DNA from: an uncultured bacterium
GTDB lineage: Bacteria; Krumholzibacteriota; Krumholzibacteriia; LZORAL124-64-63
Direction: 5' to 3'
NCBI GenBank assembly: GCA_937864225.1
Contig: CALMJK010000002.1
Location: 7,501-67,915 of the forward strand
DNA: 60,415 bases
The notes under the pieces were generated by a model. It had not been told where the DNA came from, ran no database searches, and saw only the letters and a program-made list of their open reading frames with translations. Made by a program: the position numbers and the translations under genes. Below, one piece after another: positions 9,176 to 17,714 of this stretch (position 1 is the first letter of the stretch; each line of letters opens with the position of its first letter).

Positions 9176-10573
9176 TCACGCCGCGAAGAGATCGCCCCCT
9201 CCGACCGGTCTGAGCCGGGCGCGGAAGTGCCGCAGCACCGGCGGCGCGAATTCGATCTCGAGGCCGCGCAGCCGCGATTTCGCCGCCGCGATGCGTCCGC
9301 ACGCCTCGGCCACATAGGCCAGCTGCGCCAGACTGTACACCCGCCGGGGCACGGCCAGCCGCACCAATTCCAGCGGCGCCGGGACGAAGCGGCCCGTGAC
9401 CGCGTCGTCGCGCCCGAACATCAGGCTCCCGATCTCGACCGCCCGGATGCCGGCTTCCAGATAGAGGGCCGCCGTCAAAGCCTGGCCGGGAAAACACTCC
9501 GGCGCGATGTGCGGGAGCATCGCCTTGGCGTCGATATAGACGGCGTGACCGCCCACAGGTTGCAGGATCGGCACGCCTTTGTTCTGAAGCAACTCTCCCA
9601 GATACGCCACCTGGCCGATCCGGTAGCGCAGGTATTCGAGGTCCAGCACCTCGCGCAGGCCTTGCGCGATGGCCGCCAGATCGCGCCCGGCCAGACCGCC
9701 GTAGGTCGGGAAACCCTCCGTCAGAATGAGCTGGTTGGTCACCGCTTCGGCCCAGTCGTCCCGGTTCAGGCAGAGGAATCCGCCGATGTTCACGAGCGCG
9801 TCCTTCTTGGCGCTCATCGTGCAACCGTCGCCCAGCGAGAAGATCTCCTGCGCGATCTCCTGGATGGAGCGGTTCCCTTGTCCCGGCTCCCGTTCCCGGA
9901 TGAAAAACGCGTTCTCCGCGAAGCGGCACGCGTCGAAGATCAGCGGCACGCCCCGCTGGCGGCAGAAATCCGAAACGGAGCGGATGTTCTCCAGGGACGC
10001 GGGCTGTCCCCCGCCGCTGTTATTGGTGATCGTCAGCATCACCAGCGGAACGCGCTCCCGTCCGTACTGGGCCAGCGCGGCCTCGAGCTTGGCGAGCGAC
10101 ATGTTGCCCTTGAAGGGGTGGGGGCAGTCGGGCCGGAGCCCTTCGTCGATGACGCAGTCGAGGGCGACGGCTCCCTTGGACTCGACGTTGGCGCGCGTGG
10201 TGTCGAAGTGCGTGTTGTTGGGAACCACGTCGCCGGGTCGCAGGGCGACCCCGAAGAACAGATCCTCGGCGGCGCGCCCTTGATGAGTCGGGATCACGTG
10301 CTTGTAGCCGAAGATGCTGTGGATGGTCGCCTCGAAGTCGACGAAACTGCTGCTGCACGCGTACGCTTCGTCGCCCTTGATCATGGCGGCCCACTGGGTG
10401 TCGCTCATGGCCGAGGTGCCGCTGTCGGTCAGGAGATCGATGTAAGTCGCGTCCGAGGGGATCCAGAAGAGGTTGTAGCCGGCCCTCTTGAGCAGCGCGA
10501 GGCGCTCGTCGCGGCTGACGAGCCGGATGCGTTCGACGACTTTCGTGCGGTAGGGCTCCAGCGGCAACTCCAT
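9176..10573 (-). CDS. tnaA: Tryptophanase (tryptophan indole-lyase)
   Basis: This PLP enzyme splits tryptophan to indole, pyruvate and ammonia. The protein has 465 residues. The PLP lysine is K257 in MSAKKDALVNIGG, and the N-terminal THQGRAAE and NNTHFDTTRAN segments are typical of the beta-eliminating lyase family. The C-terminal GIRAVEIGSLMFGRD closely resembles tryptophanase rather than tyrosine phenol-lyase, which has GVRSMERG there. The ATG at 10573 follows a GGGAGG; an upstream in-frame ATG at 10615 has no such site. No TnaC-like leader peptide was seen in the 98 bp to the divergent gene. It precedes an unknown gene in a likely operon. Confidence 0.88.
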   Translation of the reverse strand: MELPLEPYRTKVVERIRLVSRDERLALLKRAGYNLFWIPSDATYIDLLTDSGTSAMSDTQWAAMIKGDEAYACSSSFVDFEATIHSIFGYKHVIPTHQGRAAEDLFFGVALRPGDVVPNNTHFDTTRANVESKGAVALDCVIDEGLRPDCPHPFKGNMSLAKLEAALAQYGRERVPLVMLTITNNSGGGQPASLENIRSVSDFCRQRGVPLIFDACRFAENAFFIREREPGQGNRSIQEIAQEIFSLGDGCTMSAKKDALVNIGGFLCLNRDDWAEAVTNQLILTEGFPTYGGLAGRDLAAIAQGLREVLDLEYLRYRIGQVAYLGELLQNKGVPILQPVGGHAVYIDAKAMLPHIAPECFPGQALTAALYLEAGIRAVEIGSLMFGRDDAVTGRFVPAPLELVRLAVPRRVYSLAQLAYVAEACGRIAAAKSRLRGLEIEFAPPVLRHFRARLRPVGGGDLFAA

Positions 10574-10671
10574 CGTTTCGCCTCCCGGCAGCGCAAGTGT
10601 TATGCTGATGAGCATTCCTGCCAGGGCGCGAAGTTAGCCCGCGGCACGCACCCATACAAGGACGGACCGCG

Positions 10672-11151
10672 TTGCGTCCTCCACGCTGGCCTGGTTGGCG
10701 AACCGTGATCTCCGAGCTCGCCGGCAGCGGCGGCTCGGATCGCGACCTCGCGCTGGCGCTGGCGCTGGGCGCGTTCGTGGCGCCCACGCCCGTGCTGGGC
10801 TTGCACACGTGGATGGCGATCGGGCTGGCCTTCCTGCTGCGCGTCAACCGTCTCGCCGCGTTCGCCGGCTCGAATCTCGCCAATCCCTTCACCATGGCGC
10901 CACTGGTCTGGCTGGACATCGAGATCGGGGCGCGGCTGTTGGGACGCGCGGCACCGCAATGGCCGGGGCGCGGCGAGGTGTGGGCGTCCGTGGGCCGGCT
11001 GTATTGGGAGGCCTGGATCGGCGCCCTGGCGTTGGGCATCGGGCTGGGGCTCGCGGTCTGGGCGGCGGCCCGCCTGCTCCTGCCGCGCTGGCGGGCACGG
11101 CATCAATCGGCCTCCGCCCCCTCCGCGCCCGACAGCGGGGAGACCTCCTGA
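10672..11151 (+). CDS. DUF2062 family membrane protein
   Basis: The 159-residue protein matches the DUF2062 pattern: a first hydrophobic segment ALALGAFVAPTPVLGLHTW, a short turn, a second segment ending NRLAAFAGSNLANPFTMAPL, and a third membrane segment near residues 110-135. Function of the family is not established. The start given is a TTG with AAGGAC about 9 bases upstream; a GTG at 10705 is the alternative and would remove 11 residues. The 3' end overlaps the convergent 2190-residue gene by 49 bp, so its C-terminal tail is antisense to that gene's end. Confidence 0.7.
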   Translation: MRPPRWPGWRTVISELAGSGGSDRDLALALALGAFVAPTPVLGLHTWMAIGLAFLLRVNRLAAFAGSNLANPFTMAPLVWLDIEIGARLLGRAAPQWPGRGEVWASVGRLYWEAWIGALALGIGLGLAVWAAARLLLPRWRARHQSASAPSAPDSGETS

Positions 11152-14100
11152 TACAGCACGAGCAGGCGATCGGTGGCGCGGGAAAAAACCCGATAGTGCC
11201 GGGCGGGCGGCTCGCTCCCGAGGCAGAGATAGGCGACCGTGGCGACGCGCGCGGCGCCGACGCTTTCCGGAGTGGCGAGACAGACCAGCGGACTGCGCAG
11301 CGCCGCGGGCGCCACGGGCAGCCAGTTCGCCACCTCGACGCGCCACGCCGCCCAGAGCGGACGGCCCACGAACCGTGCGCACGATTCGGCTCCCGCGTCG
11401 CGCACGAGGTTCTCGACCCGCGCGCGAGCGGCGGGGTGGGCCAGAAACGCCGCCGCCCACCAGGTGCGCGCGGCCCGCGCGTAGAGATCGCGCAAGGACG
11501 TATTCGCCAGATCCCGCGCGGCGCCGAGCCAGTCGCGATAAGCCGCCTCGGGTTCCGGCGCCAGCAACGGCGCCAGCAACGAGGGGCGCCCGGCCGACTC
11601 CTCCACCCCCGCCGCGTCCGCGATCAGCGCGACGAATTCCAGGGCGCCCGGCAACAGCAGGGCGTCGAGTTCGGCGCGGAAGACCGGCAACCAGCGGCGG
11701 GCGGCCAGGGCGCGCCCGGCATAGACCAGGTCGTCGCGCGACGGCGCCACCAGTTCGAACTGCGGCCCCAGCCCGCCCGCGGCGTGCTCGTCCACCAGCA
11801 AGGCGATGCATTCGTCGAGGCTCGCCGCCCAGTGCGCCGCGACGTCCCCACGCGCCCGGCGCTCCGAGCGCCCGCGTAGCCGGCGCCCGGTGGCGGCGGC
11901 GGCGAAGGCGCGCGTTTGATCCCAGAGCCGCCTCGCTTGCGCCCGCTGCTCCACGCAGTCGATCACCGCGTCATCCCGCGGCGTGGTCAGGAACAGGTGC
12001 TCCCAGGGTTCATCGTCTCCGACGGGGTCGACGGTGGCCAGCACCCGCCCCCCCCGCCAGCGTTGTCCGACCGCAAAGCGAAGCTCGCGGGGGATGGCCT
12101 GGGCTTCCAGCAGCACGGCGGTCTCCCGGGCCGGCCAAGCAGGGCCGTGCTCGCCCCGGCAGACTTCGCCCCGGGGCGGCGCCAACTCCTCGGTCGCGAC
12201 GTGGAGCGCGGGGGAGCAATGCGCGTCCACCTCGCGGCGCCACTGCAGGTGCGCGCGGGCGCCCATGGCGACGTCGGGGCAGACGAGCGTCGGGCTCAAC
12301 GCCACGGGTCCCTGCTCGCCGGCGGCCCGCACGCCCGCCGCGAGCATCTCGAGGCGTCCGCTGCCCGCGGGCCCGCGCAGGACCAGCATGCCGGGCCCGT
12401 CCACGGACAGAAACTCCGTTACGCGGCGCGCCATCTGGGCCGCGGCGCCGCCCATGCGCGCGGCGGGACGCTGACTGGGCACCTGCGGCGCGCGCTCGTC
12501 CCGGGGCGCGGCCACCGGCTCGCCCACCAGCGTCACGGACAGCCGCCGCTCCCAGGCGCGCCGTTCACCGTCCAGATTCGCCAGCAGGGTCGTGGCCCGC
12601 GCGCGGACGGTCAGCGGGGACTCGGCGAGCCAGGCCAACGCCGGCCCGTCCAACTCGTCGGGCGCGGCCGCCCCCTCCAAGCGCCAGGCTCCGAGCAGGC
12701 ACCCCATTTCCAGGGTGCGTCGCCGCGCCGGATCCAGCGGCCGACCCGGCAAGGACAGCAGCGTCCGCTCTCCCTCGCGCCGGGCTCCGGCCAGCAGGTC
12801 GCGCGCCGCTTCGACGAAGCGCTCCGCCTCCAGCGCCAACCGGGCGGCCACCGCCGGTGCGGTGCCCAGGCAGCCGAGCAGCCGGCGCGTGGCCAGCAGC
12901 AGGCCGTCCGGCGGCAGCCAAAACAGCTCTTCCCGCCCGCGAAAGCCGTCGAACAGATCGCCGTGCCCCACTTCCTCCGTCGCGCGCAAGCGCTGCGAGC
13001 ACGCCAAGAGGAAACGGTCGAACCAGGCGAGTTCCTCCTCTTCGATCCCCGCGGGCAACGTGGCCAGATCGCACAAGGTGAGCGATCCCCCGGGCGCGCC
13101 CTGCAGCCACTGCGGCAAGAGGCGCGGGGCCAGCGCGGCGCAGCGCAGCAGCCGGTACTCGAGTTCGACCAGCGGCAGCACCAGCACGAGCGCGCGCGAC
13201 GCGGGCGACGGCGAAGGGTCGCGCCGCGGCCAGCGTCCTTCCTCACAGACCGCCAGCCAAGCCGCCAGATCCAGCGCGTCCCGCGCCTCCTGCAGCGGCA
13301 GGCCCACGAGCGCCCTGACCGTGCCCGCCGGCAGCAGCCCGGTCCACGCCTGAGTCCAGGCCGGCGCCTCGACCCGCGTGAGCAGAGAGATCAGCGCCAG
13401 AGCGCGCTCGACGACCATGCGCACCGCCGGGCGTCCTTGCGCGTCCAACTCCCAGCCCTGGAGGCAGAGGGTCAGGTCGGCAGTCTGCGCTGCGTGGGCG
13501 TGGGCTTCGAGCTCGGCGGGCGTCTGCGGCGCCCACCCCAACAGTTGAGGCGCGCCCGTGGCCAGGCCGGCACGCCCCGGGCCCGAGGTGATCAGGCCCT
13601 GCCCTCCGCCCGGCAAGGCGCCGATCAAGCCAGGCCCGCCGGGCCGCGGGCGAAACGTGCTCATGATATCGCTAAATTCATTTATAACAATTGAATAGTC
13701 ATCACTCTTCAACCATAACTGGAATGCAAATGGGGCGTCCTGCGCCGAGACATCGCCTCGCGACGCCGCCGCGTCCAGGCGCGCGCGCAGCGCTGCCCGC
13801 CTCAAGGCCCACGCGCCGGACTCTCCCAACCAGATGCCTCGATCCAACCCACACACCGGACAAACGGCGTGCGACGCGGGCCACGCCGAGTTTGTTCCGC
13901 AGTCGGGACAGGGCAGTTCCGGATCGGGCAATCGCGTCACGTTTGGCGCGACGGCTTGGTCCACGCACGCCTGGTCATCGTCGGGCGTCCTCTCGCCCCG
14001 CTCGGCGTTCGCCGACTGGATTCGCTCTTGGAGCCAGGCGCGCCACGCTTGCGACAAACCGACCGCATCCAGGTCGACCCGCGGCAGCCGCTCGAGGAGG

Positions 14101-17100
14101 AAACGCAGCGCGGCGGCCTCGTGCAGGCGCGCCTGCGCGGCCTCTGGCAGCCACTGTCGCAGATCTCCCGCCAGCGCGACCAGCGGCGGGTTGGCGATGA
14201 TGACCGCCTGCAGGCTGGGGTCGGCCAGCGCGCCGGGCGCGATCCATAACACGATCGGCCCGGGCAGCGACGGACAAACTCCAGCCTCGGCGCCGCTCAC
14301 CGCCTCGTCCTCCGTCGACGCCGCGCCCGACCCCGTCCAGACCGTCGGCCAAGGCGTCGGGTGAGCCGCCAGCAGACGGCCGGCGCCATCCGGCGGCGCC
14401 GTTCCCACGGCCAGCAGCCAGGCGCCGGCATCGCCGCGCTCCCGCAACTGCGCGAGTCGGTCCAGCCACTGGCGGCACGATCGCCGGTCCTGCGCCCCCA
14501 CGATGCGCAGAACACGCCCTTCGCCATCGGCCGGCCGCTCCGCTGAGGCGCCGTCGGCGCCGTCACGGTCCGCGCGCGGCAGCCACTGCTTCTGCGTCAT
14601 CCACACCGCGACGGCCACGCTCAAGGATTCGTTCCCACGCCGTCGGCGCGGCAGCCGGCTCCGTCCGGCCGCGACCGCTTCGTCCGCGGGCAGGTCGTAC
14701 ACCTCCGCTCCCGGCGCCCAGCGCGCCGCCTTCTGGTCGGGACCCAGCAGCCACTCCTGCGCCGCGCCGTCCCGGGCGACTGTCCAGCGCCGCCACCAGC
14801 GCGGATCGGCGATGTCCACCGAGTTCACCGGAGCCGCCAGCAAGGCCGCCACTTCCAGGGCGCACCTTTGCCGTTCCGTCGCGAGCCGATTGCGCCGGCG
14901 GGCATCCGCCTCCGCCCACGCCGCAAAAGTCTCGCTCGCGGGCGCCTCGTCGTCGCCGCAGACCAGGCTGGCCAGCACGGGCACCACCAGGCGCGCGCCT
15001 GCGAGCAGCGCTTCGGGCGCCGCCTCATCCCACAGCTCCGCCGCTTCGACGCACACGGGGATGCCGCTATCGGCGCCGTCGGCGTGCCGGTCGGCCAAAC
15101 TGCCGGCCGCGACGGCCCGCCAGAATTCGGCGGGCCGCTCCCGCTCGGGCAGCAGCGTCACGGGACGCGCCCCCTCGCGCTGGAGCGCCAGGACGTGGGC
15201 CAGTTGTCCCGTGGCGGCCGCCGCCGGCAGCTGCCGCGCATCGGGAGCCACGCCCCGTCCCGCCAGTCTCAGGCGCGCGCCGCTGTCGCATTGCCCGACG
15301 TGTTGCAGCTGGCCGTACGGAGCCAGCCAATCGGCGAGCAGCTCGGCCAAGTCCTCGCGCAAGAAGGCGGCCCCCGTCAGCAGCGAGACGTGCCGGCGCG
15401 AGCGAGCGGCGAGCGCGACGTGCAGGACTCTCGGCTCGCCGCCTGCAGCCCTGAGCAGCTGCCAGTGCACGCGCGCGCTGTCCAGAAAGACCCAGGTGGC
15501 TCGCCCGCCTTCGGCCACGCCCCACAGCGCGTCCAGGCGCTCGGGAGTCAGGTCCACCAATGAGGGCGGGCCTGCCACGACGGCCGCCCGGCGCGCGCGG
15601 GACGCGTACTGCTCGGCCCATGGCTCGGGCATGGCGGACCGCTCGCCGGGCGCAGCCCGGGGCAGCGCCTCCGCCTCCCGCACGTAGCGGTCCGCCAGCG
15701 GCACGGCCCCGGCCAGCCTCGGGCGCAGCTGTGTGAAATCGAGCAGATCGCCGTTGTGCGTTTCGACGAGTCGAAGCCAGTGGAACACGCGCAGCAAATC
15801 GGGCTGCGCGCCCGGGGCGGCCGCGGCGCGCGGCGCTTCCAGCCAGGCCAAGGCCGGCGCCAGCGCGTGCACCTGCCCGCGAGGCGGCACGAGCGTCAGA
15901 TCGTCGCCGCGCGCCGCCGCCGCGCGCGCAACGTCGACCAGGCGACGAGCGGCATCGATCACCACGCGCCAGGGCGCGGCTCCCGCCCAGGCCGTCAGCG
16001 CCGCGCCGGGCCGTTCGGCGTGCACCAGGACGGCTCCCGGCGCGATCTGGGCTGCGCCCGGCGTCGCCGGTTCCTGTGCCGGCGCGCCCACCAAACCGGC
16101 CAGCGGACACGCGCGCGCCTCCAGCGGCGGCAACGGCCAGCCCTCTGCGGCGCCGGACGCGGCCAGCGCGCCGGCCTGGGCAGACGTCTCGTCCAGGAAC
16201 AGGCTCAGGAAGGCGGCGGCGGGATCGCCCCGGCGCGCCAGCATCCGCAGACCGGCGATCGTCTCCGCGCCGGCCGCCTGCATCCGCTCGAGCGCGGCCA
16301 ACCACGCCAGGCCGGCCGCCAGCGCTTCCGTCAGGGCCGGCTCCGGACCGGACGTCTCGGCGCCCGCGGCCGGCGGCGCCAGCAGGTGATGCCCCAGTCG
16401 CCGATCCCACCCTGCGCGCCATGGCCCAGCCTGCCGCAGGCCCAGCGTCGCGATCGCCCGCGGTTCCATGCCCGCGGCAGGCAGCAGCGGTTCGAGCAGC
16501 GCCTCCAGATAAGGCTGCACCGGCTGGCCGGCGAGCGTCTCGCCGACTTCCGACCACACGGCGCTGCGCGCGGCATGGACGCGCAGGAGCCGGCCCCGGC
16601 AGGGGTGGAGGAAGCGACGCAGCGCCGTCGGATCGTCGCCGGGCTGCCAGAAAGCCACGTCGCGCGGCTCCCGGCCATGCCACAGCACCACCGACAGGCG
16701 GTCAGGGGTCAGCGCCAACGTGGCCCAGCTCGGCTGCCGCGCGTCGGTCGGCAGCCGTCGCTCGATGACCTGCCGCGCGGACTGCAGCCGTCGCCCCAGC
16801 GTCGCGCTGCCGGAGCCGACGCCGCCAGCCACGGCCAGCGCCTCGTCGTATACCGGCACGCGCAGGTGTTGCGCGCCGACGTTGCCCAGCAACTCGACCA
16901 GGCGCACGCGCGCCTCCGCGACTCGTTCGGCCGCCTCGGGGTGAGCCGTAAGAAAGGCGCGGTAGAGGCGAATCGCTTGCAGAGGCTCGGCAAGATGCTG
17001 ATCCGTGAGCTCCGCCTCCAGCCACGCGCGCTCGGCCAGGAAGCGACCGCCAGGCGAAAAGGCGACGGGATCGAGCAGGCGCAGAATGGCGCGCGCCAGG

Positions 17101-17675
17101 GGCTCGCGCTGCGGCGCGGGAGGATCCGCGCGCGCCAGCCCCGCCAACCACGGCCCGGCCTTGCGGACCAGCCACAGGCGATCCTCCTCCGCCAGCGGCA
17201 GGTCGGCCCGCACCAGGCGCGGATCGAGCGGCAGGGCGGCCCGGTGCGCCGCCGTGAAGGCCGCGCGCAGGATGCGCACGGCCGCCGCCGGATCCGGTGG
17301 GAAGAGCTGGCTGCAGGCGAGCAGATGCAACGCCGTGGAGAGCACCGGCAAGAGGGCGGCGGGCGCTTCCTCGCCGGGAAAATCGCTCAGGCGCAAGGCC
17401 CGGGAGACGATGCCCTCGCCCCGCAGGCGGTACGCCCTTCTGAAGGAATCGGCGGCGGCGGGCCATCGCCCCGCGGCCGGTTCGCGCGCCGGCGGGCGGC
17501 CGCGCAACCGGCGCCAGCTCTGATTCAACGCGTCCGCGACCGTCTCGGAGATGAAAATGCGCCCGGGCGAGCGCTCGCGCTGGCGGCTGGCCTCGGCGAA
17601 CGCAGCCTCGGCGGCGGCCAGGTCATCGACCTCGAGCCGCGCCACGGCTTCGGCCAGAACATCCCAGTACGTCAT
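11103..17675 (-). CDS. 2190-residue protein with zinc ribbon and degenerate SF1-helicase-like C-terminus
   Basis: No family is recognised for the whole protein. Residues 1-300 look alpha-helical and TPR-like (for example AAAEAAFAEAS). Residues 1256-1275 form a zinc ribbon, CPDC and CPVC separated by 12 residues. A Gly/Pro-rich linker follows at about 1345-1370. The last 430 residues read like a UvrD-type SF1 helicase core: GPAGSGR at 1768-1774 at Walker A, LEAQ at 1856-1859 at motif II (DEAQ), GRVLATVDP at motif III, and SRATDRLLVLY from 2165 at motif VI. The Walker A lysine is arginine and the motif II aspartate is leucine, so ATPase activity is unlikely. Start is supported by GGAGG. It lies 39 bp downstream of leuS. 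No signal peptide or membrane segment was seen, so it is probably cytoplasmic. Confidence 0.8.
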   Translation of the reverse strand: MTYWDVLAEAVARLEVDDLAAAEAAFAEASRQRERSPGRIFISETVADALNQSWRRLRGRPPAREPAAGRWPAAADSFRRAYRLRGEGIVSRALRLSDFPGEEAPAALLPVLSTALHLLACSQLFPPDPAAAVRILRAAFTAAHRAALPLDPRLVRADLPLAEEDRLWLVRKAGPWLAGLARADPPAPQREPLARAILRLLDPVAFSPGGRFLAERAWLEAELTDQHLAEPLQAIRLYRAFLTAHPEAAERVAEARVRLVELLGNVGAQHLRVPVYDEALAVAGGVGSGSATLGRRLQSARQVIERRLPTDARQPSWATLALTPDRLSVVLWHGREPRDVAFWQPGDDPTALRRFLHPCRGRLLRVHAARSAVWSEVGETLAGQPVQPYLEALLEPLLPAAGMEPRAIATLGLRQAGPWRAGWDRRLGHHLLAPPAAGAETSGPEPALTEALAAGLAWLAALERMQAAGAETIAGLRMLARRGDPAAAFLSLFLDETSAQAGALAASGAAEGWPLPPLEARACPLAGLVGAPAQEPATPGAAQIAPGAVLVHAERPGAALTAWAGAAPWRVVIDAARRLVDVARAAAARGDDLTLVPPRGQVHALAPALAWLEAPRAAAAPGAQPDLLRVFHWLRLVETHNGDLLDFTQLRPRLAGAVPLADRYVREAEALPRAAPGERSAMPEPWAEQYASRARRAAVVAGPPSLVDLTPERLDALWGVAEGGRATWVFLDSARVHWQLLRAAGGEPRVLHVALAARSRRHVSLLTGAAFLREDLAELLADWLAPYGQLQHVGQCDSGARLRLAGRGVAPDARQLPAAAATGQLAHVLALQREGARPVTLLPERERPAEFWRAVAAGSLADRHADGADSGIPVCVEAAELWDEAAPEALLAGARLVVPVLASLVCGDDEAPASETFAAWAEADARRRNRLATERQRCALEVAALLAAPVNSVDIADPRWWRRWTVARDGAAQEWLLGPDQKAARWAPGAEVYDLPADEAVAAGRSRLPRRRRGNESLSVAVAVWMTQKQWLPRADRDGADGASAERPADGEGRVLRIVGAQDRRSCRQWLDRLAQLRERGDAGAWLLAVGTAPPDGAGRLLAAHPTPWPTVWTGSGAASTEDEAVSGAEAGVCPSLPGPIVLWIAPGALADPSLQAVIIANPPLVALAGDLRQWLPEAAQARLHEAAALRFLLERLPRVDLDAVGLSQAWRAWLQERIQSANAERGERTPDDDQACVDQAVAPNVTRLPDPELPCPDCGTNSAWPASHAVCPVCGLDRGIWLGESGAWALRRAALRARLDAAASRGDVSAQDAPFAFQLWLKSDDYSIVINEFSDIMSTFRPRPGGPGLIGALPGGGQGLITSGPGRAGLATGAPQLLGWAPQTPAELEAHAHAAQTADLTLCLQGWELDAQGRPAVRMVVERALALISLLTRVEAPAWTQAWTGLLPAGTVRALVGLPLQEARDALDLAAWLAVCEEGRWPRRDPSPSPASRALVLVLPLVELEYRLLRCAALAPRLLPQWLQGAPGGSLTLCDLATLPAGIEEEELAWFDRFLLACSQRLRATEEVGHGDLFDGFRGREELFWLPPDGLLLATRRLLGCLGTAPAVAARLALEAERFVEAARDLLAGARREGERTLLSLPGRPLDPARRRTLEMGCLLGAWRLEGAAAPDELDGPALAWLAESPLTVRARATTLLANLDGERRAWERRLSVTLVGEPVAAPRDERAPQVPSQRPAARMGGAAAQMARRVTEFLSVDGPGMLVLRGPAGSGRLEMLAAGVRAAGEQGPVALSPTLVCPDVAMGARAHLQWRREVDAHCSPALHVATEELAPPRGEVCRGEHGPAWPARETAVLLEAQAIPRELRFAVGQRWRGGRVLATVDPVGDDEPWEHLFLTTPRDDAVIDCVEQRAQARRLWDQTRAFAAAATGRRLRGRSERRARGDVAAHWAASLDECIALLVDEHAAGGLGPQFELVAPSRDDLVYAGRALAARRWLPVFRAELDALLLPGALEFVALIADAAGVEESAGRPSLLAPLLAPEPEAAYRDWLGAARDLANTSLRDLYARAARTWWAAAFLAHPAARARVENLVRDAGAESCARFVGRPLWAAWRVEVANWLPVAPAALRSPLVCLATPESVGAARVATVAYLCLGSEPPARHYRVFSRATDRLLVLYQEVSPLSGAEGAEAD
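13661..13735 (-). promoter_or_regulatory. AT-rich patch with promoter-like sequence inside the 2190-residue gene
   Basis: Within a gene of about 70% GC, these bases are strikingly AT-rich and use codons rare elsewhere in the window (ATA, AAT, TCA, TTT). They contain GTTATAAAT, a good extended -10-like element, roughly 20 bp after TTGAAG. The patch ends at an in-frame ATG (13664, Met1338) that begins MSTFRPRPGGPG, just before the Gly-rich linker. An internal transcript or translation start producing an 853-residue C-terminal protein is possible. No Shine-Dalgarno sequence precedes the ATG. Confidence 0.3.
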
Positions 17676-17714
17676 CTCGCCCGCCCTCCATGGCGGGGCC
17701 CGCTCCGCGGGCTG

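Noticed and set aside
9176..10573. Tyrosine phenol-lyase
   Set aside because: The C-terminal active-site segment is GIRAVEIGS as in tryptophanase; the Arg-containing GVRSMERG of tyrosine phenol-lyase is absent.
11103..17675. Reading the giant protein as an active DNA helicase or a defence nuclease
   Set aside because: The Walker A Lys and motif II Asp are missing and no nuclease motif was found. Only a pseudo-helicase fold can be argued.
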